From Loigolactobacillus backii (lineage in GTDB: Bacteria > Bacillota > Bacilli > Lactobacillales > Lactobacillaceae), in NCBI RefSeq assembly GCF_003946275.1, contig NZ_RHNQ01000004.1, forward strand, positions 1 to 64,000: DNA of 64,000 nucleotides, given 5' to 3'. Positions 17,983-25,607 of the stretch are shown in pieces. The position numbers and the translations under genes were made by a program. Under the pieces are notes generated by a model, which was given only the letters and a program-made list of their open reading frames with translations, was not told the DNA's origin and did not search any database. The stretch's first letter is position 1, and each line of letters opens with the position of its first letter.

Positions 17983-18615
17983 ATGTTAGAGCTTAAACAA
18001 GTATCAAAACGTTATGGACGAAAAACAATTTTAAATGATTTTAATTTAACGGTTAATCAAGGCGAAATCTTAGCAATTGTTGGTCCATCAGGTGCTGGTA
18101 AAACGACACTTTTACGTTGTATTAGTGGCCTAGAACGAATTGATTCTGGTGAAATACAGTTGGATGGTAAGCCATTTGATCCCTACATCAATCGTGACAA
18201 TGACAGTGTTACTGGGGTTGTTTTTCAGGACTTTCAGCTTTTCCCGAATTTAAACGTTTTAGAAAATATTACTTTGGCACCAATGCTGGCCTTAAAAAAG
18301 GATAAGGATGCAGCACGTAAACAGGCATTGGACTTGTTGAAGCGCTTGGGGTTGGACGGTAAAGAGCAGCTTTATCCTTATCAGTTATCTGGTGGCCAAA
18401 AACAACGAGTTGCGTTAGCACGAGCATTAGCAATGCAACCTCGAATTCTTTGTTATGATGAACCAACAAGTGCCTTGGATCCTGATTTACGGCAAGAAGT
18501 CGAAAAGATGATTTTAGGATTGAAGGCCGACGGAATGACTCAGTTAGTGGTTACCCATGATTTGGACTTTGCCAAACAAATTGCTGATAATATTAAACGG
18601 GTTGAAGCACTATAG
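17983..18615 (+). CDS. Amino-acid ABC transporter ATP-binding protein
   Basis: 210 aa ATPase of a polar amino-acid importer. Walker A GPSGAGKTTLLR, Q-loop VVFQDFQLF, signature LSGGQKQRVALARAL, Walker B ILCYDEPTSALDPD and the switch histidine in LVVTHD are all present. It is somewhat shorter than most GlnQ-like ATPases (about 240 aa), ending soon after the H-loop. The ATG at 17983 with GGGGTGG upstream is preferred to GTG 17974. Confidence 0.92.
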   Translation: MLELKQVSKRYGRKTILNDFNLTVNQGEILAIVGPSGAGKTTLLRCISGLERIDSGEIQLDGKPFDPYINRDNDSVTGVVFQDFQLFPNLNVLENITLAPMLALKKDKDAARKQALDLLKRLGLDGKEQLYPYQLSGGQKQRVALARALAMQPRILCYDEPTSALDPDLRQEVEKMILGLKADGMTQLVVTHDLDFAKQIADNIKRVEAL

Positions 18616-18627
18616 GAGGTAAGCGAT

Positions 18628-19470
18628 ATGCGTAAACGAGTAAGTTTAATTATTCTGAGTCTCCTGATGCTTTTTTCGTTGGCTGGTTTAAGTGGGTGTT
18701 CCCAAAAGAAAATGACATCTGATAGTTGGTCAACCATTAAACAAAACAAGCGCGTTGTTGTGGGGCTTGATGATAGTTTTGTACCAATGGGTTTTCGGGC
18801 CAAGGATGGTCAATTAAAAGGATTTGATATTGATTTAGCCCGGGCAGTTTTCAAACGTTACGGAATCAAAGTTGATTTTCAAACAATTGATTGGTCAATG
18901 AACGCTACTGAATTACGGAACCACACCATTGATTTAATTTGGAATGGTTATACCGTTACGCCAGAGCGTAAACGTGTGGTGCGTTTTTCCGATGATTATT
19001 TGCAAAACAAGCAAATTCTTGTGACCTTAAAGAAAAATAACATCAATAGTTTTCAACAAATGCAGGGAAAAGAATTGGGTGTTCAAACGGGCTCATCGGG
19101 TTATAGCAGTCTTGAAAGTAATCCTAAACTGTTAAAGCAGTACATCCATAAGCAAACACCAGTTTTGTACGATACCTTTAACGAGGCCTTTATTGATCTA
19201 AATGCTGGCCGAATTCAAGGGATGCTAATTGACCGCGTTTACGCCAATTATTATATTGCCCACCAAGCAAACCGCAAAGATTATCAAGTCACACAAGGCA
19301 ATTTTGCGCCAGAAAACTTTGCGGTAGGAATGCGTAAGTCTGATAAAACGATGCAAAAGAGAATTAATGCGTCGCTGCGAGCTTTATATAAGGATGGGAC
19401 AATCGCTAAGATTAGTCGTAAGTGGTTTGGCGAGGATGACACCATTAACCCCGCTAATTACGGCAATTAA
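18628..19470 (+). CDS. Amino-acid ABC transporter substrate-binding lipoprotein
   Basis: 280 aa extracellular lipoprotein. Signal peptide residues 1-23 with lipobox LSGC and the lipidated cysteine at 24. The mature part is a family-3 solute-binding protein (RVVVGLDDSFVPMGF, GFDIDLARAVFKRYG). Third gene of the T-box-controlled importer; ligand, by inference from the T-box, histidine. Ribosome site AGGAGG. A terminator follows. Confidence 0.93.
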   Translation: MRKRVSLIILSLLMLFSLAGLSGCSQKKMTSDSWSTIKQNKRVVVGLDDSFVPMGFRAKDGQLKGFDIDLARAVFKRYGIKVDFQTIDWSMNATELRNHTIDLIWNGYTVTPERKRVVRFSDDYLQNKQILVTLKKNNINSFQQMQGKELGVQTGSSGYSSLESNPKLLKQYIHKQTPVLYDTFNEAFIDLNAGRIQGMLIDRVYANYYIAHQANRKDYQVTQGNFAPENFAVGMRKSDKTMQKRINASLRALYKDGTIAKISRKWFGEDDTINPANYGN

Positions 19471-19493
19471 AAAACGACTGAGTTGGTTTGCCA

Positions 19494-19546
19494 ATTAAAA
19501 AGTGACCCTAAGGCTGAAATAAACAGTCTTAGGGTCACTTTTTAAT
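19494..19546. terminator. Bidirectional terminator between the ABC operon and aspartokinase
   Basis: AAAAAGTGACCCTAAG.CTG and CAGTCTTAGGGTCACTTTTT form a near-perfect stem with A and T runs on the two sides, serving the converging genes. Confidence 0.9.
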
Positions 19547-19551
19547 TGCTT

Positions 19552-20919
19552 TTATTTATCTGCTTTAAAGAATGTTTTGTACAAGCCGCGAACGGTGTTT
19601 TGGGCGTCTTTTTCACGAACACCGAACATAATTGAAACGGGTGAAGCACCGTGGTCAAGCGTAACGATAGAGACCCCCGATTGAGCGATACTATTGGTTG
19701 CCTTGGCCATCATTCCAATATGATCTTGAATACCTTCACCGACAATCATAACTAAAGCGTAGTTATGAATGATTCGCAGATCGTCTGGATGAATGGCCTC
19801 ACGAATATCATGCAGTACTTTTGGTTCGAGCTCAGGTGTCAGCTCACTTTCACGAATGATGACGGTGAGATCATCAATTCCGGAAGGGATATGTTCAAAA
19901 CTGACGTGATGTTTAGCCAAGATTTGCAAAATAGTTGCAACAAAGCCAACTTGTTTATTCATGAGGTATTTGCGAATATAAATACCTAAAAATCCGGCGT
20001 CACTTGCAATTCCAGAAATCGGTTTTTTGGCATCGTAGATTTTACGTGCGGAGATTAGCGTACCAGGTTTTGTTGGCTGATTCGTATTTTTCACGCGGAC
20101 AGAGATTCCACCTTCAATAGCAGGAATTAATGCTTCATCATGAAAAACAGAGAAGCCAGCGTAAGATAGTTCACGCATTTCACGGAAAGTTAGGTGATCA
20201 ATTGGTTCAGGATTCGGGACAATGTGGGGATCCGCGGCATAAATTGCGTTAACGTCCGTAAAATTCTCGTACAATTCAGCCTTAAAGGCACGACTGAAAA
20301 TGGCACCGGTAATATCGGAACCACCACGTGAAAAAGTACAGATATCACCGTTTTCGGTGTAGCCAAAAAATCCGGGAATGACAAGGATTTTTTTACTCTT
20401 TTTAAAGGTAGCGAGTTTTGCGTAACTTTCTTCTAGTACTTGGGCATCGCCGGGGTGATCGCTAACAACTAGGCCAGATTCGCTTGGGCTAAGGTAGTGA
20501 CTAGGCACACCAAGGTGATTTAAAATTGCGGCAATTAATTTGGCGTTATTATCTTCACCAGCCGCTTTAAAAGCATCCAACAAGTAGGCATCATTTTTAT
20601 AAGTTTGGTTAGGTAAATTTAAGATATGTTCACTAATTGGTTGAAACTCACTTGCGGGTAAGTCAAAGCCGGTGGCAATTTCCTGATAGCGGGCCAAGAT
20701 TTGTTGCTGAACCTCTGTAACAGGTTCTTTTGCGAGTACCAATTGTGCGTATTTAATTAATAGATCGGTTACTTTTTGGTCACCGGAAAAACGTTTACCA
20801 GGCGCCGAAACAATAATTGCCTTTCGTTTACTATCTGCCCGGATGATCTTAATGACTTTTTGGAGCTGCGTACTTGTGGCTAGCGAACTACCCCCAAATT
20901 TTGCGACTTTCACAACCAA
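19552..20919 (-). CDS. Aspartate kinase
   Basis: About 455 aa enzyme that phosphorylates aspartate, the first step to lysine, DAP, threonine and methionine. N-terminal KFGGSSLA, the catalytic FSRGGSDITGA near 204, and two C-terminal ACT domains (about 310-450) for feedback control. The start may be TTG at 20919 or GTG at 20913, the latter giving MKVAKFGGSS; neither has a strong ribosome site. It is a single-gene unit. dapF at 41233 is the only other lysine-pathway gene in the window. Confidence 0.93.
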   Translation of the reverse strand: MVVKVAKFGGSSLATSTQLQKVIKIIRADSKRKAIIVSAPGKRFSGDQKVTDLLIKYAQLVLAKEPVTEVQQQILARYQEIATGFDLPASEFQPISEHILNLPNQTYKNDAYLLDAFKAAGEDNNAKLIAAILNHLGVPSHYLSPSESGLVVSDHPGDAQVLEESYAKLATFKKSKKILVIPGFFGYTENGDICTFSRGGSDITGAIFSRAFKAELYENFTDVNAIYAADPHIVPNPEPIDHLTFREMRELSYAGFSVFHDEALIPAIEGGISVRVKNTNQPTKPGTLISARKIYDAKKPISGIASDAGFLGIYIRKYLMNKQVGFVATILQILAKHHVSFEHIPSGIDDLTVIIRESELTPELEPKVLHDIREAIHPDDLRIIHNYALVMIVGEGIQDHIGMMAKATNSIAQSGVSIVTLDHGASPVSIMFGVREKDAQNTVRGLYKTFFKADK

Positions 20920-21016
20920 TCCACTTCTTTCCCTAAGGTTAAAATAAAATTAGTATTAGCATAGCAAAAACTCATAAGAAACGCAATTGGGATTAGAATA
21001 CGATTAGTTATTTTAG

Positions 21017-21045
21017 TTGACAAATGGCCAGCTAAGCAATATCAT
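21017..21045 (+). promoter_or_regulatory. Predicted thiT promoter
   Basis: TTGACA (21017-21022), 17 bases, TATCAT (21040-21045); start of transcription just before the TPP riboswitch. Confidence 0.7.
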
Positions 21046-21074
21046 AAAAGCGGTTTAATAATTAAATAAAGCAA

Positions 21075-21165
21075 CACCACAGAGGGGAGCCTTTTTGGCT
21101 GAGAGTGATTCGTTCAGACCCTTAGAACCTGTTATGTTAGTACATGCGAAGGAATTTGTGGCTAG
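21075..21165 (+). promoter_or_regulatory. TPP (thi-box) riboswitch
   Basis: Contains the hallmark thi-box segments: GGGGAGCC...GGCTGAGAGTG (21084-21106) and GACCCTTAGAACCTG (21117-21131). P1 can form between CCACA (21077-21081) and TGTGG (21157-21161). It precedes thiT, a thiamine transporter gene. Confidence 0.95.
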
Positions 21166-21174
21166 TTAGTGTTT

Positions 21175-21208
21175 CCCCTCTTGTGGTTTGTTTTTAGTCT
21201 AAGGGAGG
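21175..21208 (+). promoter_or_regulatory. Expression platform of the TPP riboswitch (anti-SD switch)
   Basis: CCCCTCTTGTGG (21175-21186) can pair over 11 bp with one bulge with the 5' P1 strand CCACAGAGGGG (21077-21087). Its CCCCTCTT part can otherwise pair over 7 of 8 bases with the thiT ribosome site AAGGGAGG (21201-21208). With TPP bound the latter would win and block translation. Confidence 0.5.
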
Positions 21209-21216
21209 ATTTTTTT

Positions 21217-21816
21217 ATGTCAGATCGACGGTTACATATTTGGGTAGAAGGTGCAATCATTGCTGCAATGGCGATGGCCTTAGAGTATTTTCCACATTCA
21301 ATTGGACCTTGGATTAATTTATCGTACGGTGTAATTCCAGTTGCAATTTTTAGCCTGCGGCGCGGGGCCAAAGCGGGACTGGCAACCGGGTTAGTTTGGG
21401 GATTGTTAGATTTATTTTTACGTGGCTTTGGTGATGGTGGATTTTTGAACCCACTACAAGGCGTTTTGGAATATCCAGTTGCTTTTAGTGTTGTTGGCCT
21501 GATTGGTCTCGGAGCGGCACCACTGCGACGTGCTATTACGGCTCAGGCACATAATCGTATTATCGGTATTGCACTGGGGTACACATTACTAGGCGTAATC
21601 GTTAAGTATTTCTGTCATTTCTTGGCCGGTGTCATCTACTGGGGATCATACGCACCTAAAGGAATGAATCCTTGGCTTTATTCCCTGGCCGTTAACGGTG
21701 GGAGTGCTTTGGCCAACACAATTCTGTCAGGTGTTTTAATTGTTCTATTAGCCAGAGCTTCGGCACGATTATTTTCACCACGAGATACCTTTAAAGCTTT
21801 TACAGGCACTAATTAA
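21217..21816 (+). CDS. thiT: Thiamine transporter ThiT (ECF S component)
   Basis: 199 aa, six predicted membrane helices. Substrate-binding subunit of an energy-coupling-factor transporter; it would use a shared EcfAA'T module encoded elsewhere. Family features include the N-terminal IWVEGAIIAAMAMALEYFP and the later SYAPKGMNPWLYSLAVNG. ATG 21217 follows AAGGGAGG. The TPP riboswitch upstream supports thiamine as the ligand. Confidence 0.95.
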   Translation: MSDRRLHIWVEGAIIAAMAMALEYFPHSIGPWINLSYGVIPVAIFSLRRGAKAGLATGLVWGLLDLFLRGFGDGGFLNPLQGVLEYPVAFSVVGLIGLGAAPLRRAITAQAHNRIIGIALGYTLLGVIVKYFCHFLAGVIYWGSYAPKGMNPWLYSLAVNGGSALANTILSGVLIVLLARASARLFSPRDTFKAFTGTN

Positions 21817-21863
21817 CAGTTATCGTGGATTCTTTGTAATTATAAAATATTTGAAGACATAAA

Positions 21864-21909
21864 ATTAAGGGATTACAGCAAACGCTAGTGTTTGCTGTAA
21901 TCCCTTTAA
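21864..21909. terminator. Bidirectional terminator between thiT and the DUF4044 gene
   Basis: AAGGGATTACAGCAAAC and GTTTGCTGTAATCCCTT form a 17-bp perfect stem around a short loop, flanked by AT-rich ends. Confidence 0.9.
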
Positions 21910-21955
21910 TGTACTGCATAAATTATGATTTTCAATCAGATAGCCTAAAAGCCAA

Positions 21956-22072
21956 TTATAATAAGCCTAGTGAACCGACCGCGCCAAGAACAACACCGCC
22001 AACGGTTGCAAAAAGCATGATCCAAATAATAACTTTCGTCAACTTTGTAAATGTACTGGTTTCCTTTTTCAT
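21956..22072 (-). CDS. Small membrane protein, DUF4044 family
   Basis: 38 aa: MKKETSTFTKLTKVIIWI followed by a hydrophobic, glycine-rich helix to the end (ATVGGVVLGAVGSLGLL). A strong ribosome site, GAGGTGGAA, precedes the ATG by 7 bases. It matches the small DUF4044 proteins common in lactobacilli, of unknown function. It is a single-helix membrane peptide with a basic N-terminus. Positioned between thiT and corA, ended by the shared terminator. Confidence 0.85.
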   Translation of the reverse strand: MKKETSTFTKLTKVIIWIMLFATVGGVVLGAVGSLGLL

Positions 22073-22138
22073 TTAGGTTCCACCTCATAGCTTAATTTTA
22101 CCAACAGTTTAACGTGTTTAACCTTAGAATGCAATGGA

Positions 22139-23092
22139 TTAAAAGAAATTTCGCTTTCGTAGCCAATAGCCCGATAGCCAGCAAATAATCAAGGTGATAA
22201 GCATGATTAGGCTAAAGGCGTGGGCTAATGCGGCGCCAGGAAGTCTAACGTTCATCCCGTAAATACCCCCGATTATCGTTGGAATTGTTAAGATGATTGT
22301 GATCGATGTTAAAACTTTCATAATAATATTGAGGTTATTGGAGACGACTGAGGATACCATATTATTGTATTCATCGAGAATGGATTTTTGCCGGAAAGTC
22401 ATCGTTTGGGCCTGGTCGCTTTCAATCATAACGTCTTGGAGTAACGCTGAAAATGGATCACTTTCAAAATAGAATTCGGTTGTTTGTAGTTCATTTAATA
22501 AATGTTGATTTCGTTTTAAGGCAATTTGAAATTGAATCAGACTTTTTTGCATGGCAGTTAGTTGATAAAGCTCATTGTTACCACTGGCAACTGATAAAGA
22601 TTTCTCAAGGTGTGCCATTTCGCTGCCGATTTGTTCTAAGTAACTAACGTAACTATGACAAATATACCATAACAAATGTAACGCAAAATTTTCGTGTTCA
22701 TTAGTGTTAACGTGATGTTCCTTGCGAACAATAAAATCCTGAACAAATAGTGCCGGACGGTTAGTTACGGTAATTAGTGCTTGCGGTGTTAAAATGATCG
22801 CAAAAGGGTAGGTTGTTAGTTCGCGATAACCTAAGGGACTAATCGTTTCATGGGGAAAATGAAGTAAGATCAAGGCCGGCTTTTCATCGGTGGCTTGTTC
22901 GATACCCTCAGCACGTGGATTTTCACGGTCATCCAAAACGGCGGTTAAGTAGTCGCGGGGGACAGCAAAATGGTCAACTAGACTTTCAATCTCTGCAGGT
23001 GTTGGTGCCTCAACGTGTAGCCAGCAGTTTTTTTGTAAGGTGGTGGTTGGTCTTAGTGTACCATCAGTGGCTGTATAAAAACGTTCAATCAT
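22139..23092 (-). CDS. CorA-family magnesium/divalent-cation transporter
   Basis: 317 aa. Large cytoplasmic N-terminal domain (1-255) and two C-terminal helices with the signature GMN in GGIYGMNVRLPG between them. The short C-terminus is basic (WLRKRNFF). Forms homopentameric channels for Mg2+ or related ions. The start ATG has GGAGGG upstream. Monocistronic or followed by the DUF4044 gene. Confidence 0.93.
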   Translation of the reverse strand: MIERFYTATDGTLRPTTTLQKNCWLHVEAPTPAEIESLVDHFAVPRDYLTAVLDDRENPRAEGIEQATDEKPALILLHFPHETISPLGYRELTTYPFAIILTPQALITVTNRPALFVQDFIVRKEHHVNTNEHENFALHLLWYICHSYVSYLEQIGSEMAHLEKSLSVASGNNELYQLTAMQKSLIQFQIALKRNQHLLNELQTTEFYFESDPFSALLQDVMIESDQAQTMTFRQKSILDEYNNMVSSVVSNNLNIIMKVLTSITIILTIPTIIGGIYGMNVRLPGAALAHAFSLIMLITLIICWLSGYWLRKRNFF

Positions 23093-23197
23093 TGGTAACC
23101 CTCCTTGTTTCTTTTTACCATTATAACTAACTATTCAAGAAAAGACTTTACGTTAAGAAAAACAACGGTAAAATTATAGCTAGAAAGTAGGTTGATG

Positions 23198-23533
23198 ATG
23201 GTAACAATAATTTTTCTTATTTTGCCGGAAGTTGTCTTGATTCTCGGTTTAGTTGTTCACCACTTATTACCACGGGTACGGATTAACCCGATTGATTTAA
23301 TGACACCTTTCTTGTTAATTGCCTGTGACCGAGCGATTAAGCTACAGCTAAATTACACTGCCACTAGCTTAATTGTCATCTTGGTCATGTTAGTCGGTAT
23401 CTTTGCAGCAATCTTTTTGGCCATTCAGCGTGGCGAAATTATTTACCGTACCTTTTTTAAACTTTGGTGGCGGTTGGTGTTCATTTTAGGCTTCATTGGT
23501 TATTTAGGCTGTCTATTGTTATTTTTAAGGTGA
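23198..23533 (+). CDS. DUF3397 membrane protein
   Basis: 111 aa with about four membrane helices and no charged catalytic motifs. The family is typically found just upstream of mraZ in Lactobacillales, as here. I chose ATG 23198 (6 bases after AGTAGG); ATG 23195 and TTG 23192 are alternatives. Function unknown; a role in envelope growth is only suggested by position. It has its own terminator, so it is not part of the dcw transcript. Confidence 0.8.
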   Translation: MVTIIFLILPEVVLILGLVVHHLLPRVRINPIDLMTPFLLIACDRAIKLQLNYTATSLIVILVMLVGIFAAIFLAIQRGEIIYRTFFKLWWRLVFILGFIGYLGCLLLFLR

Positions 23534-23541
23534 AGCGTGTT

Positions 23542-23582
23542 CAAATAGGATTCCCGCTGCTTTTAGCGGGGGTCCTATTTTT
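23542..23582 (+). terminator. Terminator after the DUF3397 gene
   Basis: AAATAGGATTCCCGCT/AGCGGGGGTCCTATTT stem with a following run of seven T. Confidence 0.9.
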
Positions 23583-23714
23583 TTAGGCGTTCGCTAATTA
23601 CGGGGGCAATAATTAAGTTTGCTAATTATTACTTAAATTTATTTAAAAGGGGTTTTGGTTTAGCTAAAAATGCGGGTAAAACCCTATTAACACTAGATTT
23701 AACAATTTTAGGTA

Positions 23715-23745
23715 TGGGTATGGTAGAAAGTGGGGGGATGTGGTA
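23715..23745 (+). promoter_or_regulatory. Candidate MraZ operator, 10-bp periodic repeats
   Basis: TGG-containing blocks start at 23721, 23731 and 23741: TGGTAGAAAG, TGGGGGGATG, TGGTAGACTA, an exact 10-bp period, with a further TGGG at 23715. MraZ is known to bind short G-rich direct repeats one helical turn apart upstream of its own gene. A weak -10 may overlap. mraZ begins 34 bases on. Confidence 0.55.
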
Positions 23746-23778
23746 GACTAAATTTGTGCACAAATAGAGGTGAAGGCA

Positions 23779-24210
23779 ATGTTCATGGGCGAATTTCACC
23801 ATACGATTGATCAAAAGGGACGATTAATTATTCCGGCGAAATTTCGTGATGGTTTAGGGACAAATTTCATTCTTACACGTGGTATGGATGGTTGCCTATT
23901 TGGGTACCCAATGGATGAATGGCAGATTTTAGAAGGAAAATTAGGAAAGTTGCCATTAACTAAGAAAGATGCCCGTGCCTTTGTCCGTTTCCTCTATTCA
24001 GCAGCAACGGAATGTACACTTGATAAACAAGGCCGAATTAATATTCCGCAGGCGTTGACCAAGCACGCAGGTCTAACTAAAGCATGTGTTCTAATTGGTG
24101 TTTCTAACCGAATTGAAGTTTGGGATGAAGCCAAGTGGGAACAGTTTAGCGATGACGCCGAAGAGAATTTTGATGATATTGCCGAGAATTTATTGGATTT
24201 TGACTTTTAA
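23779..24210 (+). CDS. mraZ: Transcriptional regulator MraZ
   Basis: 143 aa with two SpoVT/AbrB-like domains (about 1-50 and 75-125); [22 protein letters not shown] and [11 protein letters not shown] carry the repeated DxxGR..IP motif. Autorepressor of the dcw cluster in other bacteria. The ATG at 23779 gives the canonical MFMGEF start with GAGGTGA upstream. First gene of the dcw cluster. Confidence 0.96.
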   Translation: MFMGEFHHTIDQKGRLIIPAKFRDGLGTNFILTRGMDGCLFGYPMDEWQILEGKLGKLPLTKKDARAFVRFLYSAATECTLDKQGRINIPQALTKHAGLTKACVLIGVSNRIEVWDEAKWEQFSDDAEENFDDIAENLLDFDF

Positions 24211-24228
24211 TTTTTAGGAGTAATTAGA

Positions 24229-25179
24229 ATGGCCTTTACGCACGAAACAGTTTTATTAAACGAAACGGTTGCTAGCCTGCAGCTTAAGCCCAATGGCGTT
24301 TACGTTGACGCAACATTAGGTGGCGGTGGACATAGTGAATTGATTCTTTCTAAGTTAGCTAAGAATGGTCATTTATTTGCTTTTGATCAGGATGAAGAGG
24401 CAATTACCAATGGAAAAAAGCGATTGGCGCCTTATGTTAATAGTGGTCAGGTAACTTTTATTAAGGATAATTTTCGTAATTTAAGTCAGGCTTTGGCCCA
24501 ACACCAAGTAAATCAGATTGATGGTATCATCTATGATTTAGGTGTTTCTTCACCACAGTTTGATGAGGCTGCGCGTGGGTTTAGCTATAAGCTAACGGCG
24601 CCGTTAGATATGCGGATGGATCAAAGTGCCGCTTTAACGGCCCGCGAGATTGTTAATGATTGGCCTTACGCCGACTTGGAACGGATTCTTTATCGTTACG
24701 GTGAGGATAAGTTTGCTAAGCGAGTTGCACGAGCGATTGAGCGTGATCGAGCAGTGACACCAATTGAAACGACAACTCAGTTGGCAGAAACTGTGAAACA
24801 CGCAATTCCAGCGGCTGCCCGGCGAAAGGGTGGTCATCCAGCCAAACGGACATTTCAGGCAATTCGAATTGCCGTTAATGATGAGCTGGGTGCCGCTGAA
24901 GAATCACTTGAAGCGGCAATTAAGCTATTAAACGTTAATGGTCGAATTGCGGTTATTACGTTCCAATCGTTAGAGGATCGTTTGGTCAGGACCATTTTTC
25001 GTGATCACGCGCGGACACCAGAAATTCCTCGTGGGTTGCCAATTATGGGTGCCGGGGAACAGGCTGAGCTTAAAATCATTACCAAAAAGCCCATCTTACC
25101 GACGGCTACGGAAATAGAAAAGAATCGGCGTTCAAGAAGTGCACAGTTGCGTGTAGCAGAAAAACAAGTACAAAAATAA
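24229..25179 (+). CDS. rsmH: 16S rRNA m4C1402 methyltransferase
   Basis: 316 aa SAM-dependent enzyme methylating N4 of C1402 in the ribosomal P site (formerly mraW). SAM-binding motif [15 protein letters not shown] at about 27-41, catalytic region [21 protein letters not shown] near 100-120, and FQSLEDRLV near 245. Standard length. Ribosome site TAGGAG. Confidence 0.96.
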   Translation: MAFTHETVLLNETVASLQLKPNGVYVDATLGGGGHSELILSKLAKNGHLFAFDQDEEAITNGKKRLAPYVNSGQVTFIKDNFRNLSQALAQHQVNQIDGIIYDLGVSSPQFDEAARGFSYKLTAPLDMRMDQSAALTAREIVNDWPYADLERILYRYGEDKFAKRVARAIERDRAVTPIETTTQLAETVKHAIPAAARRKGGHPAKRTFQAIRIAVNDELGAAEESLEAAIKLLNVNGRIAVITFQSLEDRLVRTIFRDHARTPEIPRGLPIMGAGEQAELKIITKKPILPTATEIEKNRRSRSAQLRVAEKQVQK

Positions 25180-25208
25180 ACGAATTTGAATCAAGGATGT
25201 GGATGAGT

Positions 25209-25607
25209 ATGGCAGATGAAAGTGCAGCAAGAGATTTCTCTTCATTAGCGGACCCGGTAGCCCCAAGTGTGACCCAACCAGATATACATATACAAGAAAC
25301 ACCACAGGTACAGCCAGTTGCAACGCCAGCGAGTCACGTCGCCATTTCCGCTTTTGAGCGGACTTTGATGGTTACGTTAGGCATTGTCTTGGTATCGCTT
25401 TGTACGATGATTGTTTCTAGTAAAATTGCGGTGTCTTCAGCACAACAACACCTGCAAGATATTGGTCAGTCGGTTACGGCACTCCAATTACAAAATACGA
25501 ATTATAAGCAAGAAATTAATGAGTTGATGCAGTCTAATCATTTAAACGATGTCGCTGCACGTGATGGTTTGTCCTTAAATGAAGCAAATATAAGGAATGT
25601 TAAATAG
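25209..25607 (+). CDS. ftsL: Cell division protein FtsL
   Basis: 132 aa bitopic divisome protein. Cytoplasmic N-terminus of about 50 residues, one membrane helix (about 53-75, TLMVTLGIVLVSLCTMIV), then a leucine-zipper-like coiled coil facing outward (LQLQNTNYKQEINEL). Partners are DivIB and DivIC. The start is uncertain: ATG codons at 25197, 25203 and 25209 are in frame behind AAGGA; 25209 gives MADESAARDF, the form most like relatives. Confidence 0.85.
   Translation: MADESAARDFSSLADPVAPSVTQPDIHIQETPQVQPVATPASHVAISAFERTLMVTLGIVLVSLCTMIVSSKIAVSSAQQHLQDIGQSVTALQLQNTNYKQEINELMQSNHLNDVAARDGLSLNEANIRNVK

Noticed and set aside
21888-22076. Plus-strand 62-codon frame after thiT
   Set aside because: It starts inside the terminator and is opposite a well-supported 38-codon gene.
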